DNA from: Hyphomicrobiales bacterium
Lineage (GTDB): Bacteria > Pseudomonadota > Alphaproteobacteria > Rhizobiales > Rhizobiaceae
NCBI GenBank assembly: GCA_900472295.1
Contig: UCIA01000018.1
Location: 1-41,194, forward strand
Direction: 5' to 3'
Length of the DNA stretch: 41,194 nt
The notes below the pieces were generated by a model. It was not told the DNA's origin. It saw nothing but the letters and a program-made list of their open reading frames with translations, and searched no databases. Shown here one piece after another: positions 31,210 through 39,109 of this stretch (its first letter is position 1; each line of letters begins with the position of its first letter). The position numbers and the translations under genes were made by a program.

Positions 31210-32156
31210 TTGCGCACCGCCCCAAAGGTGATGCCGCGCAGCAATTGCTTGCGGAGCAGGATGGTGAAAACCAGGATCGGCACCAGGAAGATCGTCGTGC
31301 CGGCCGCCACCGCCGGCCAGTCCTGACCGCCTTCACCGATGATGGTCGGGATGAACGGCGGCGCCGTCTGCGCGGTGCCGGAGGTCAGCAGTGCTGCGAA
31401 GGCATATTCGTTCCAGGCAAAGATCAGGCAGAAGATAGCGGTCGCGGCGATGCCGGTGGTGGCTTGCGGCAGCACGGTGCGCCAGAAGGCCTGCAGCCTG
31501 GTATAGCCGTCGATCATCGCGGCTTCCTCATACTCGCGCGGGATCTCGTCAATGAAGCCTTTCAATAGCCACACCGCCAGCGAGACATTGACCGCGGTGT
31601 AGAGCAGGATCATGCCGAGGGCTGTGTCGGACAGGCCAAGCTCGCGGTACATCAGGTAGATCGGAATGGCGACCGCGATCGGCGGCATGAAGCGCGTCGA
31701 CAGGATGAAGAACAGCAGGTCATCCGCCAGCGGCACCTTGAAGCGCGAGAAGCCATAGGCCGACAGTGTGCCGAGGAACACCGCGCAGAAGGTCGAGCCG
31801 AAGGCGATGATCAGCGAATTGATGAAGCGCGGCAGGAAGTTGGACGGACCGGCAATCACCATGTTGCGCTTGCGCGAGGTCTCGTCGCAGAAGCCGGTCG
31901 CGGGTCCGAGCGAGTTGATGTACTCGGGCGTCTGCCTGGTGCGCGTGGTGAACAGGTTGCAATAGCCTTCGATGCTCGGCTGGAACACGACCTTGGGCGG
32001 ATAAGCGATCGAATCCGGTGGCGTCTTGAAGCTGGTGGCAAAAATCCACAGCAGCGGCACGATCGAGATCAGCGCGTAGAGCACGATGATCGTGCCGGCG
32101 ATCCGCTTCGAATTGGCCGAAGGTGCGACGACGGAATGGGCGGTTGTCAGGCTCAT
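31206..32156 (-). CDS. ABC transporter permease (MalG-like, CUT1)
   Basis: 316 residues with six hydrophobic segments. The EAA loop is clear: EIPREYEEAAMIDGYTRLQAF followed by WRTVLPQATTGIA. The segment between the first two membrane helices is long, with FTTRTRQTPEYINSLGPATG and a Cys, more than in MalG; it probably sits in the periplasm. Start overlaps the other permease's stop by 4 bases. Confidence 0.92.
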   Translation of the reverse strand: MSLTTAHSVVAPSANSKRIAGTIIVLYALISIVPLLWIFATSFKTPPDSIAYPPKVVFQPSIEGYCNLFTTRTRQTPEYINSLGPATGFCDETSRKRNMVIAGPSNFLPRFINSLIIAFGSTFCAVFLGTLSAYGFSRFKVPLADDLLFFILSTRFMPPIAVAIPIYLMYRELGLSDTALGMILLYTAVNVSLAVWLLKGFIDEIPREYEEAAMIDGYTRLQAFWRTVLPQATTGIAATAIFCLIFAWNEYAFAALLTSGTAQTAPPFIPTIIGEGGQDWPAVAAGTTIFLVPILVFTILLRKQLLRGITFGAVRK

Positions 32157-33139
32157 CTCTGCTTCACCTTGTTGAGCGCCTTGACGTAGATGTTCGCCAG
32201 ACCGAAGACGGCGACGAACAGGATGATGGCGAAGGCCGAGGAATAGCCGGTGCGCCAGCTCTCGAAAGCCTGCCGCTTCAGCGTGATCGAGGCGACCTCG
32301 GTGGTCGAGCCAGGCCCGCCACCGGTCAAAAGATTGACCATGTCGAACATCTTGAAGTTCTCGATGCCGCGAAACAGCACCGCCAGCATGATGAAGGGCA
32401 GCGCCATCGGCAGCGTGATCGACCAGAACTGCCGCCAGTTGGAGGCGCGGTCGACCTCGGCCGCTTCATAGATGTATTCGGGGATGGAGCGCAGGCCGGC
32501 GAGGCAGATCAGCATCACGTAGGGCGTCCACATCCATGTGTCGACGATGATGATCGACCACGGCGCCAGCGACACGTTGGACAGCATCTGGATGTCGGTC
32601 GGCGGTATCCGGGTGATGAAAGAGATGGCGTAGGCGAAGAGGCCGATCTGCGGTTCGTAGAGGAAGCGCCAGAAATTGCCGACCACCGCCGGCGACAGCA
32701 TCATCGGCACCAGGATGATGGTCGTCCAGAAGGCGTGGCCGCGGAATTTGCGGTCGATCAGCCACGCCAGCGTGAAGCCGATCAGCGTCTGCAACAGGAT
32801 GGTCCAGAACACGAAATGCGCTGTCGTCTGCATGGCGATCCAGATGTCCTGGTCGGCGAGGATGCGCTGGTAATTGGCAAAGCCGAGATTCTTTACCACT
32901 TCGTTCGGGCGGTTCGCCCGGAAGTTGGTGAAGGACAGATAGATCGCCCAGAACAGCGGGAAGATGTTGATGGCCAAGAGCAACAGGATCGTCGGCGAGA
33001 TGAACAGCCAGGCGAGGCCCTTGTCGCTGATGCCCCGGACCTTGCGGGCCAACGGCTCCGGGGTCGCCCGGGCAACGTTCTCCGCAGTCCGATTGAGCAT
33101 GGTGAGTCCTGCTTCGGTCACGTGGGTCGTCTCTGTCAT
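32153..33139 (-). CDS. ABC transporter permease (MalF/UgpA-like, CUT1)
   Basis: 328 residues. About six membrane segments after a 45-residue cytoplasmic N-terminus; the first is LAWLFISPTILLLLAINIFP. The EAA loop is SIPEYIYEAAEVDRASNW followed by RQFWSITLPMALPF. With the MalG-like partner it forms the channel for the sugar. It follows the binding-protein gene after an 85-base gap that carries a strong stem-loop. Only a weak ribosome site precedes the ATG. Confidence 0.92.
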   Translation of the reverse strand: MTETTHVTEAGLTMLNRTAENVARATPEPLARKVRGISDKGLAWLFISPTILLLLAINIFPLFWAIYLSFTNFRANRPNEVVKNLGFANYQRILADQDIWIAMQTTAHFVFWTILLQTLIGFTLAWLIDRKFRGHAFWTTIILVPMMLSPAVVGNFWRFLYEPQIGLFAYAISFITRIPPTDIQMLSNVSLAPWSIIIVDTWMWTPYVMLICLAGLRSIPEYIYEAAEVDRASNWRQFWSITLPMALPFIMLAVLFRGIENFKMFDMVNLLTGGGPGSTTEVASITLKRQAFESWRTGYSSAFAIILFVAVFGLANIYVKALNKVKQR

Positions 33140-33154
33140 GAATTTATCTGAACT

Positions 33155-33184
33155 GCGTCCCGTGCCAAGGGCGGCACGGGACGC
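33155..33184 (-). other. Intercistronic stem-loop between binding-protein and permease genes
   Basis: GCGTCCCGTGCC (33155-33166) and GGCACGGGACGC (33173-33184) form a perfect 12-bp stem with a 6-base loop. A second small hairpin, GGCTC/GAGCC, lies at 33193-33207. No T-run follows on the minus strand, so it is not a classic terminator. It is placed like the malE-malF REP structure and likely protects the upstream mRNA so that more binding protein than permease is made. Confidence 0.65.
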
Positions 33185-33224
33185 TTCGGTCTGGCTCGGG
33201 AGGAGCCGTTACACCGTTATCCGG

Positions 33225-34556
33225 TTACATCTTGCCGTCGTCCTGGAACACTTGCGTCCAGTCCTTGACCAGTCCGTCAAGCGCGTCCTTGGACGAACCC
33301 TGGCCGGCAACGACATAGTCGTGGAAGCGCTTCTGCGAAGCCTGCAGCAGCGGCGCGTAGCTCGGCTCTGCCCAGAAATCCTTCACGATCGCCATCGAGT
33401 CGAGGAAGGTCTGCGCGTAGGGTTGGCTGGCCGGGAAGGCCGGGTCCTTGACCACCGCGTTGAGGCAGGAATAGCCGCCGAGCGACCACCATTTGGCTTG
33501 CACATCCTTGTTGGCGAACCACTTGATGTATTTCAGCGCGGCTTCCTGCTTGTCGGAATAGGACACAACCGAGATGCCCTGGCCGCCGAGCTGGGCGAAC
33601 TGCTCGCCGTCCGGACCCTTCGGATTGACGAAGTAGCCGATCTTGTCGCCGCCGACATTCTCGTCCTTCTGCAGGCCGGGCCAGGTGAAGGCGAAGTTCA
33701 TATGCATGGCCACCTGGCCGGATTTGAAGGCGTCGACGCCTTCGCCCATGTAGCTGTTGGACGCGCCGGGCGGGGTGCAGCAATCATAGAGCGACTTGTA
33801 GAATTCCAGCCCCTTCACCGACTTCTCGGAATTGACGAAGCCTTCCATCTCGTAGGGCTTCTTCGGGTTCTCATACTGGAAGCCGAAGCTGTAGAGCACG
33901 TCCATGGCGCCCATGGTGATGCCTTCCGAGCCGCGCTCGGTGTAGATCGAGGCGCCATAGACGGTCTTGCCGTCGATCTCGCGCTTCTGGAAGAATTCGG
34001 CGATCTGCTTCAGCTGGTCGAAGGTGGTCGGCGGGCCGAGATCCCAGCCGTACTTTTCCTTGAATTCCTTCTGCAGCTCGGGCTTGGAGAACCAGTCCTT
34101 GCGATAGGTCCAGCCGACGACGTCGCCCATGGCCGGCAGCGCCCAGTAGTTGGGCGTGTTCTTCGGCCATTCCGAATAGCCAACGACGGTTGCCGGCACG
34201 AAATCGTCCATGCTGATCTTCTCCTTGTCGAAGAAGTCGTTCAGCTTGACGTAGTGGCCGTTCTCGGCCGAGCCGCCGATCCACTGGCTGTCGCCGATGA
34301 TCAGGTCGCACAATTTGCCCTTGGAATTCAGCTCGTTGAGAAAGCGGTCGGCATAGTTGGTCCACGGCACGAATTCGAATTTCATGCCGATGCCGGATTC
34401 CTTGGTAAAGTCCTTGGACAGTTCGACAAGCGCGTTGGCCGGGTCCCAGGCGGCCCAGCACAGCGTCAGGTCTTCAGCGTGCGCGGCGTTCGAGACGGCT
34501 GTCGACGCAGATATCGCCGAGGTCAGTCCCAACGCCAGTTTCAAGCTCGATTTCAT
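33225..34556 (-). CDS. ABC transporter sugar-binding protein (family 1 SBP)
   Basis: 443 residues. A Sec signal peptide (MKSSLKLALGLTSAISASTA through NAAHA) precedes the mature EDLTLCWAAWDPANALVELS. The fold pattern fits CUT1 binding proteins: DLIIGDSQWIGG, ALPAMGDVVGWTYRKDWF, PPTTFDQLKQIAEFF, and aromatic residues likely to stack on a sugar (W282 region FAFTWPGLQ). A Cys pair, DCCTPPG, is unusual. GGGAGGAAGG directly precedes the ATG. It is first in the importer-kinase operon, so it predicts the operon's substrate is a sugar or polyol brought in from outside. Confidence 0.92.
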   Translation of the reverse strand: MKSSLKLALGLTSAISASTAVSNAAHAEDLTLCWAAWDPANALVELSKDFTKESGIGMKFEFVPWTNYADRFLNELNSKGKLCDLIIGDSQWIGGSAENGHYVKLNDFFDKEKISMDDFVPATVVGYSEWPKNTPNYWALPAMGDVVGWTYRKDWFSKPELQKEFKEKYGWDLGPPTTFDQLKQIAEFFQKREIDGKTVYGASIYTERGSEGITMGAMDVLYSFGFQYENPKKPYEMEGFVNSEKSVKGLEFYKSLYDCCTPPGASNSYMGEGVDAFKSGQVAMHMNFAFTWPGLQKDENVGGDKIGYFVNPKGPDGEQFAQLGGQGISVVSYSDKQEAALKYIKWFANKDVQAKWWSLGGYSCLNAVVKDPAFPASQPYAQTFLDSMAIVKDFWAEPSYAPLLQASQKRFHDYVVAGQGSSKDALDGLVKDWTQVFQDDGKM

Positions 34557-34679
34557 GCCTTCCTCCCATTTGCGAAACGCGCCCGAATGGCGGTTTCAAG
34601 AGCCCCTCAACCCTCGCTCCTCCGAGGGCCTAAACACGGCGCGCTATGCGTCGCCAGGGCGGCGCGGTACGCCGCAGAT

Positions 34680-34719
34680 GTTTAGTAATTTGTTTAGTGA
34701 TGCAATTTTTACTAAACAA
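34680..34719. promoter_or_regulatory. Operator-like inverted repeat upstream of the importer-dha operon
   Basis: TTGTTTAGT (34690-34698) and ACTAAACAA (34711-34719) form a perfect 9-bp inverted repeat around GATGCAATTTTT. An extra GTTTAGT copy lies at 34680-34686, 12 bases upstream of the first as a direct repeat. The stretch is much richer in AT than its surroundings. It lies 124 bases or more before the binding-protein start. A small CCCTCG/CGAGGG hairpin (34611-34628) is in the presumed 5' leader. The binding regulator is not identifiable here. The remaining 34557-34810 holds no gene. Confidence 0.6.
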
Positions 34720-34810
34720 GGCAAGCGAATTCGTTGCTGCGCCGCAACATGTGGAAATGGCGATTGAAATCGTTGGGAAATGATTGCCGGAGGGTTCGCC
34801 CGCAGGTTGC

Positions 34811-35509
34811 TTAGCCGGCGTCGCCTACAATTTGCGTCTGTGGCGTCACCGGCCGGACAGGCGGCGCGGGCGGCAGCAGCGCGCGTATATCGGCGAAGGG
34901 AAATGTCGGCTCGAATCGAAAGGCCTCGGCCAGTGAACCGGGGACGGCATTGCACTGCCCGGCGCGAAACTCATTCTGGACGCGCGCTCTGTCGACATAT
35001 TGCTCCGGCCTTTGCGAGCGGTGCGCGCGGATCGCTTGCGTCTTGATATCGCGGTAGGCGGAAATGTCGACATAATGCGTCGGTGAGAATCCGGTACCGC
35101 CCATCGTATCGGTATGCAGCACCGGCACGGCGAACGAGGCCGCGATGCGCACGCCGTCCGACAGCGCGCGGTGGTCGGCATGATAGTCGTTGGGCGCATG
35201 CGTGATCACCAGATCCGCGGCGGTCTCGCGTATCAGCGCTTTCAGCGAAGCGATCAGCGCCGCATCGGCCACCAATTCCCCGTCAGGGAAGTCGAGAAAG
35301 TGAAGGGTTGCACCGAGCAGTGTGGCCGCCGTCGCCGCCTCCTCGCGGCGGACACGCGCCAGGACCCTCGGGTCGCCCTTGCCGCCCTTGGCGCCATCCG
35401 TGGCTATGGCGAAAGTCAGTTCTGCGCCTTGCGTGGCATAGGCGGCCATCGTACCGAACATGAATATCTCGATGTCGTCAGGATGCGCACCGAGCGCCAG
35501 TACCTTCAC
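34811..35509 (-). CDS. PIG-L (LmbE-like) zinc deacetylase
   Basis: About 232 residues. The metal motif is ALGAHPDDIEIFMFGT, followed by ELTFAIATDGAKGG, a lengthy RREEAATAATLLGA helix and THAPNDYHADHRALSDGVRI, the second metal-binding segment. Family members remove acetyl or similar groups from N-acetylglucosamine derivatives. The start is GTG at 35509 with GGAGAGA upstream, placing the conserved AHPDD motif 8 residues in. It shares direction with the importer operon but is separated from it by 254 bases with an operator-like site. Confidence 0.87.
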   Translation of the reverse strand: MKVLALGAHPDDIEIFMFGTMAAYATQGAELTFAIATDGAKGGKGDPRVLARVRREEAATAATLLGATLHFLDFPDGELVADAALIASLKALIRETAADLVITHAPNDYHADHRALSDGVRIAASFAVPVLHTDTMGGTGFSPTHYVDISAYRDIKTQAIRAHRSQRPEQYVDRARVQNEFRAGQCNAVPGSLAEAFRFEPTFPFADIRALLPPAPPVRPVTPQTQIVGDAG

Positions 35510-35536
35510 TTCTTCTCTCCCCGGAAATGGAAAAAC

Positions 35537-36427
35537 GTGACGAACGGAATCCTGCTCGCTCTCATCGCCTATGCAAGCTATTCGTGCAGCGATGCCGTTA
35601 TCAAGAGCCTTGGCGGACAGTTCACCGTCTTCGAGATCGGCTTCTTCATCACGCTGTTTGCCGGCTGCTTCCTGTTTTTCAGCCGCCCAGTCGATGAGCG
35701 CTGGCGCGACTTCTGGCGCACCGGGCGGCCATGGGCGGTGCAGGCCCGCGCCTGGGCCGGCATCGCGTCTGGCGTGCTCAGCGTCTACGCCTTCACCACC
35801 ATTCCGCTGGCCGAGACCTATGCGCTGATCTTCCTGGCGCCGCTTTGCGTTACCATTCTCTCGACCGTTGTCCTGAAGGAAAAGGTCGGCCCATGGCGCT
35901 GGCTGGCGGTGGTTGCCGGCTTTGCAGGTGTCATGCTGGTGGTGCGGCCAGGTTTTCGCGAGTTGCATCTCGGACACCTTGCTGCCTTCACGGTGGCCTT
36001 CCTTGCCGCGGCCAGCGTCATCCTGATGCGGTCGCTCGCCCAGCAGGAAAAGCGCACCACCATGCTCGGCGTGCTTATTGGTTACGGGCTGCTGTTCAAT
36101 GGCGCCGGCACCATTGCCACCTCGTTCACCCTGCCCAACGCCATGCAGCTGCTGTGGCTGGTGCTGGGCGGCGCCTTTACCGCCGGCGGCCAATTGCTGC
36201 AGCTGCTGGCCGCCAAATACGCGCCGGCCAACCGCATGGCGCCGACGCATTATTCGCAGATCGTCTGGGCGGTGATCCTCGGCGCGCTGTTCTTCCAGGA
36301 GTATCCGGACTGGATATCGCTGGTCGGCCTCGCCGTCGTCGGCGCGTCCGGCCTGCTTACCATGGTGCGCGAGGAGGTGCGGCTGGGCACGGTGCGCTGG
36401 AACCCGTTTTCACGCACAAGGCTTTGA
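35537..36427 (+). CDS. DMT-superfamily transporter (EamA type)
   Basis: About 296 residues with ten hydrophobic segments in two EamA repeats: the first carries PLAETYALIFLAPLCVTILSTVVLKEKVG, and the second AKYAPANRMAPTHYSQIVWAVILGALFFQEYP, the usual paired motifs. The GTG at 35537 is chosen because the first membrane helix begins there; GGAAATGG lies 7 or more bases upstream. It probably exports a metabolite; the substrate is unknown. It is divergent from the deacetylase with only 27 bases between start codons. Confidence 0.85.
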   Translation: MTNGILLALIAYASYSCSDAVIKSLGGQFTVFEIGFFITLFAGCFLFFSRPVDERWRDFWRTGRPWAVQARAWAGIASGVLSVYAFTTIPLAETYALIFLAPLCVTILSTVVLKEKVGPWRWLAVVAGFAGVMLVVRPGFRELHLGHLAAFTVAFLAAASVILMRSLAQQEKRTTMLGVLIGYGLLFNGAGTIATSFTLPNAMQLLWLVLGGAFTAGGQLLQLLAAKYAPANRMAPTHYSQIVWAVILGALFFQEYPDWISLVGLAVVGASGLLTMVREEVRLGTVRWNPFSRTRL

Positions 36428-36570
36428 GAGACCGTTTCGAAATTCGCTGCGGCGAGTCATATGGTGGTGGTTTCGAGAACCGGAGCGGAGCGGACATTTG
36501 GGTCCGTGAGCACCGGAAGCGCAGAAAACGCCATCAGATGGCCGCCGGAGTAGAATTTCCAAACGGTCTC
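36428..36570. repeat. 143-bp MITE-like palindromic element
   Basis: The ends are 18-bp terminal inverted repeats with one mismatch: GAGACCGTTTCGAAATTC (36428-36445) and GAATTTCCAAACGGTCTC (36553-36570). The two halves can be aligned along most of their length, so the whole element can fold into one long imperfect hairpin with CGGAC-ATTTGG-GTCCG at its tip. It begins at the base after the transporter stop codon. It codes for nothing convincing. The gap 36571-36614 shows no feature. Confidence 0.7.
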
Positions 36571-36614
36571 CAAGCCGGTTGCACGGTTGTGGTGACCGCT
36601 GATATGCGGACGCA

Positions 36615-39077
36615 ATGACGACAAGACCTTTGCCCGAGCTTCCAGTGTCGGCCGTGCTGCCGGCGCTTGGCGAAGCGCTGGCGAAGCAGAACAACGCGGT
36701 GCTGGTGGCGCCGCCCGGCGCCGGCAAGACGACACTGGTGCCGCTGGCGCTGCTCGACGCACCCTGGCTGGGCACAGGCAAGATCATCCTGCTCGAGCCG
36801 CGTCGTCTCGCCGCCCGTGCCGCCGCCCGCCGCATGGCCGAATTGCTCGGCGAAGAGCCCGGCGCCACCGTCGGCTATGCCATGCGTATGGAAAACCGGA
36901 CGTCAGCGCGGACAAAAATCCTGGTCGTCACCGAAGGGGTGCTGGCGCGGATGATCCTCGACGATCCGGAACTGCCGGGCGTCTCGGCAGTGATCTTCGA
37001 CGAGTTCCACGAGCGCTCGCTTGACGGCGATTTCGGCCTGGCGCTGGCGCTCGACGTGCAGGGCGCTCTGCGCCCGGATCTGCGGCTGCTGGTGATGTCG
37101 GCGACGCTCGATGGCGCGCGCGTCGCCAAACTCCTGTCCGGCGCCCCGGTGATCGAAAGCCAGGGCCGCGCCTTTCCCGTCGATGTCCGTTACGACGAGC
37201 GGCCGGCTAGCATTCCCATCGAAGACGCCATGGCCAAGGCGATCCGTTCCGCCCTTGCCGACGAGAGCGGCAGCGTGCTCGCCTTTCTGCCCGGCCAGCG
37301 CGAGATCGAGCGCACCGCCGAGCGGCTGCAGGGCCGCCTCGGCGCTGAGACCGACATCGTGCCGCTCTACGGACAGCTCGACAACAGGGCGCAAGACGCA
37401 GCCATCAAGCCGGCGCCGCCCGGCCGCCGCAAGGTGGTGCTGGCAACGTCGATCGCCGAGACCTCGATCACCATCGACGGCGTGCGCGTCGTCATCGATT
37501 CCGGCCTGTCGCGGCTGCCGCGCTACGAGCCGGCGAGCGGCCTGACGCGGCTGGAGACGGTGCGGGTTTCCCGCGCCTCGGCCGACCAGCGCGCCGGCCG
37601 CGCCGGACGCACGCAGCCAGGCGTCGCCATCCGGCTGTGGCGGGCCGAGCAGACGGCGGCATTGCCAGCCTTCACGCCGCCCGAGATCCTTGAAGCCGAC
37701 CTCTCAGGCTTGCTGCTCGATTGCGCAGCCTTCGGTGTCGCTGACCCAACCAGCCTCTCCTTCCTCGATCCGCCGCCCACCCCGGCGCTTAACGAGGCGC
37801 GGGCCCTGCTCGGTGCGCTGCACGCCATCGACGCGGCCGGGCGGCTGACAGAAGCGGGCGGCGCGATGCGCAACCTGGCGCTGCCGGTGCGGCTGGCGCA
37901 CATGGTCGCCGAGGCCGCCGGGACGGGCCATGCGCTGGAGGCGGCAATGCTGGCCGTGCTGCTCACCGAGCGTGGTCTCGGCGGTGACGGCGCCGACCTG
38001 GAGCGACGGCTGATGCGGTTTCGTACCGAGAAATCGCCGCGCGCCGTGGCGGCGCGGCAACTGGCTGAGCGATTGGCGAAACAGGCTGGCGGCGCGAAGA
38101 ACAGCGAAGCAGCATCTGCCGGTCTTTTGCTCATCCATGCCTGGCCGGACCGCGTCGCCAAGGCGCGCGGCGAACGCGGCCGCTTTGTGCTGGCCAACGG
38201 CTCCGGCGCCATGGTGGATGCTGCGGATCCGCTGGCCGGCGAGGCCTGGCTGGTCGTCGCCGATCTGCAGGGCAAGGCGCAGAACGCCCGCATCACCGCG
38301 GCGGCGGCAGTCGACGAGGCCGATATCCGCGCCGCGCTGTCAGACAGGATCGACACGCGTCGCGAGACCAGCTTCGACCGTGAGCGGCGCGCGGTGCGCG
38401 TGCGTGAGACCGCCCGCCTCGGCGCCATCACTTTGTCCGAGCGCATGCTGCCGGCGCCATCCGGGACGGACGCCGACCGCGCCATAATTGACGCCCTGCG
38501 CGAACACGGCCTGTCGCTGCTGGACTGGGGCAAGGACGGAGAGACGCTGCGGCAGCGCCTTGGCTGGCTGTATCGCGGCCTTGGCGCACCCTGGCCAGAT
38601 GTTTCGGACGCAGCCCTTCTCGAACGCCTCGACGACTGGCTGCTGCCGTTCCTCTCCGGGAAGTCCTCCTTCTCCGCAATCGATGCGGGCGCGCTGTCTT
38701 CAGGCCTGATGGCGCTGGTGCCGCACGACCTTCAGCGCAAGATAGGCACGCTGGCGCCGACGCATTTCGACGCTCCGTCCGGCAGCCATGTGCCGATCCG
38801 CTATGATGGCGAATGGCCGGTGCTGGCTATCCGCGTGCAGGAACTGTTCGGCCTCGACCGCCATCCGGCAATCGCCAACGGCACCGTGCCGCTGACGCTC
38901 GAACTGTTGTCTCCGGCGCACCGGCCGATCCAGACGACGCGCGACCTGCCCGGCTTCTGGCGCGGTTCCTGGGCCGATGTCCGCACCGACATGCGCGGCC
39001 GCTATCCCCGCCATGTCTGGCCGGAAAACCCGCTGCTCGCTACGGCGACTGCCCGCGCCAAGCCGCGAGGGACCTAG
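36615..39077 (+). CDS. hrpB: ATP-dependent helicase HrpB
   Basis: 820 residues, the normal HrpB length. DExH helicase motifs in order: Walker A APPGAGKTTLVP, LLEPRRLAARAAARRMA, TEGVLARMI, the DEFH box IFDEFHERSLDGD, LLVMSATLDG, LAFLPGQREIER, ATSIAETSITIDGV and QRAGRAGRTQPGVAIRLW. The C-terminal half is the HrpB-specific region ending ..GRYPRHVWPENPL. It is a putative RNA/DNA helicase of unclear cellular task. Confidence 0.95.
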   Translation: MTTRPLPELPVSAVLPALGEALAKQNNAVLVAPPGAGKTTLVPLALLDAPWLGTGKIILLEPRRLAARAAARRMAELLGEEPGATVGYAMRMENRTSARTKILVVTEGVLARMILDDPELPGVSAVIFDEFHERSLDGDFGLALALDVQGALRPDLRLLVMSATLDGARVAKLLSGAPVIESQGRAFPVDVRYDERPASIPIEDAMAKAIRSALADESGSVLAFLPGQREIERTAERLQGRLGAETDIVPLYGQLDNRAQDAAIKPAPPGRRKVVLATSIAETSITIDGVRVVIDSGLSRLPRYEPASGLTRLETVRVSRASADQRAGRAGRTQPGVAIRLWRAEQTAALPAFTPPEILEADLSGLLLDCAAFGVADPTSLSFLDPPPTPALNEARALLGALHAIDAAGRLTEAGGAMRNLALPVRLAHMVAEAAGTGHALEAAMLAVLLTERGLGGDGADLERRLMRFRTEKSPRAVAARQLAERLAKQAGGAKNSEAASAGLLLIHAWPDRVAKARGERGRFVLANGSGAMVDAADPLAGEAWLVVADLQGKAQNARITAAAAVDEADIRAALSDRIDTRRETSFDRERRAVRVRETARLGAITLSERMLPAPSGTDADRAIIDALREHGLSLLDWGKDGETLRQRLGWLYRGLGAPWPDVSDAALLERLDDWLLPFLSGKSSFSAIDAGALSSGLMALVPHDLQRKIGTLAPTHFDAPSGSHVPIRYDGEWPVLAIRVQELFGLDRHPAIANGTVPLTLELLSPAHRPIQTTRDLPGFWRGSWADVRTDMRGRYPRHVWPENPLLATATARAKPRGT

Positions 39078-39095
39078 CGCTCGTCCTTTCTCGGC

Positions 39096-39101
39096 TATAA
39101 T
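39096..39101 (+). promoter_or_regulatory. Perfect -10 hexamer close to the actS start
   Basis: TATAAT lies 8 bases before the ATG at 39110. No Shine-Dalgarno is seen in between. If it is used, transcription would begin at or within a few bases of the ATG, giving a leaderless message. No convincing -35 is present at the expected spacing. Confidence 0.35.
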
Positions 39102-39109
39102 CCTTGGCC

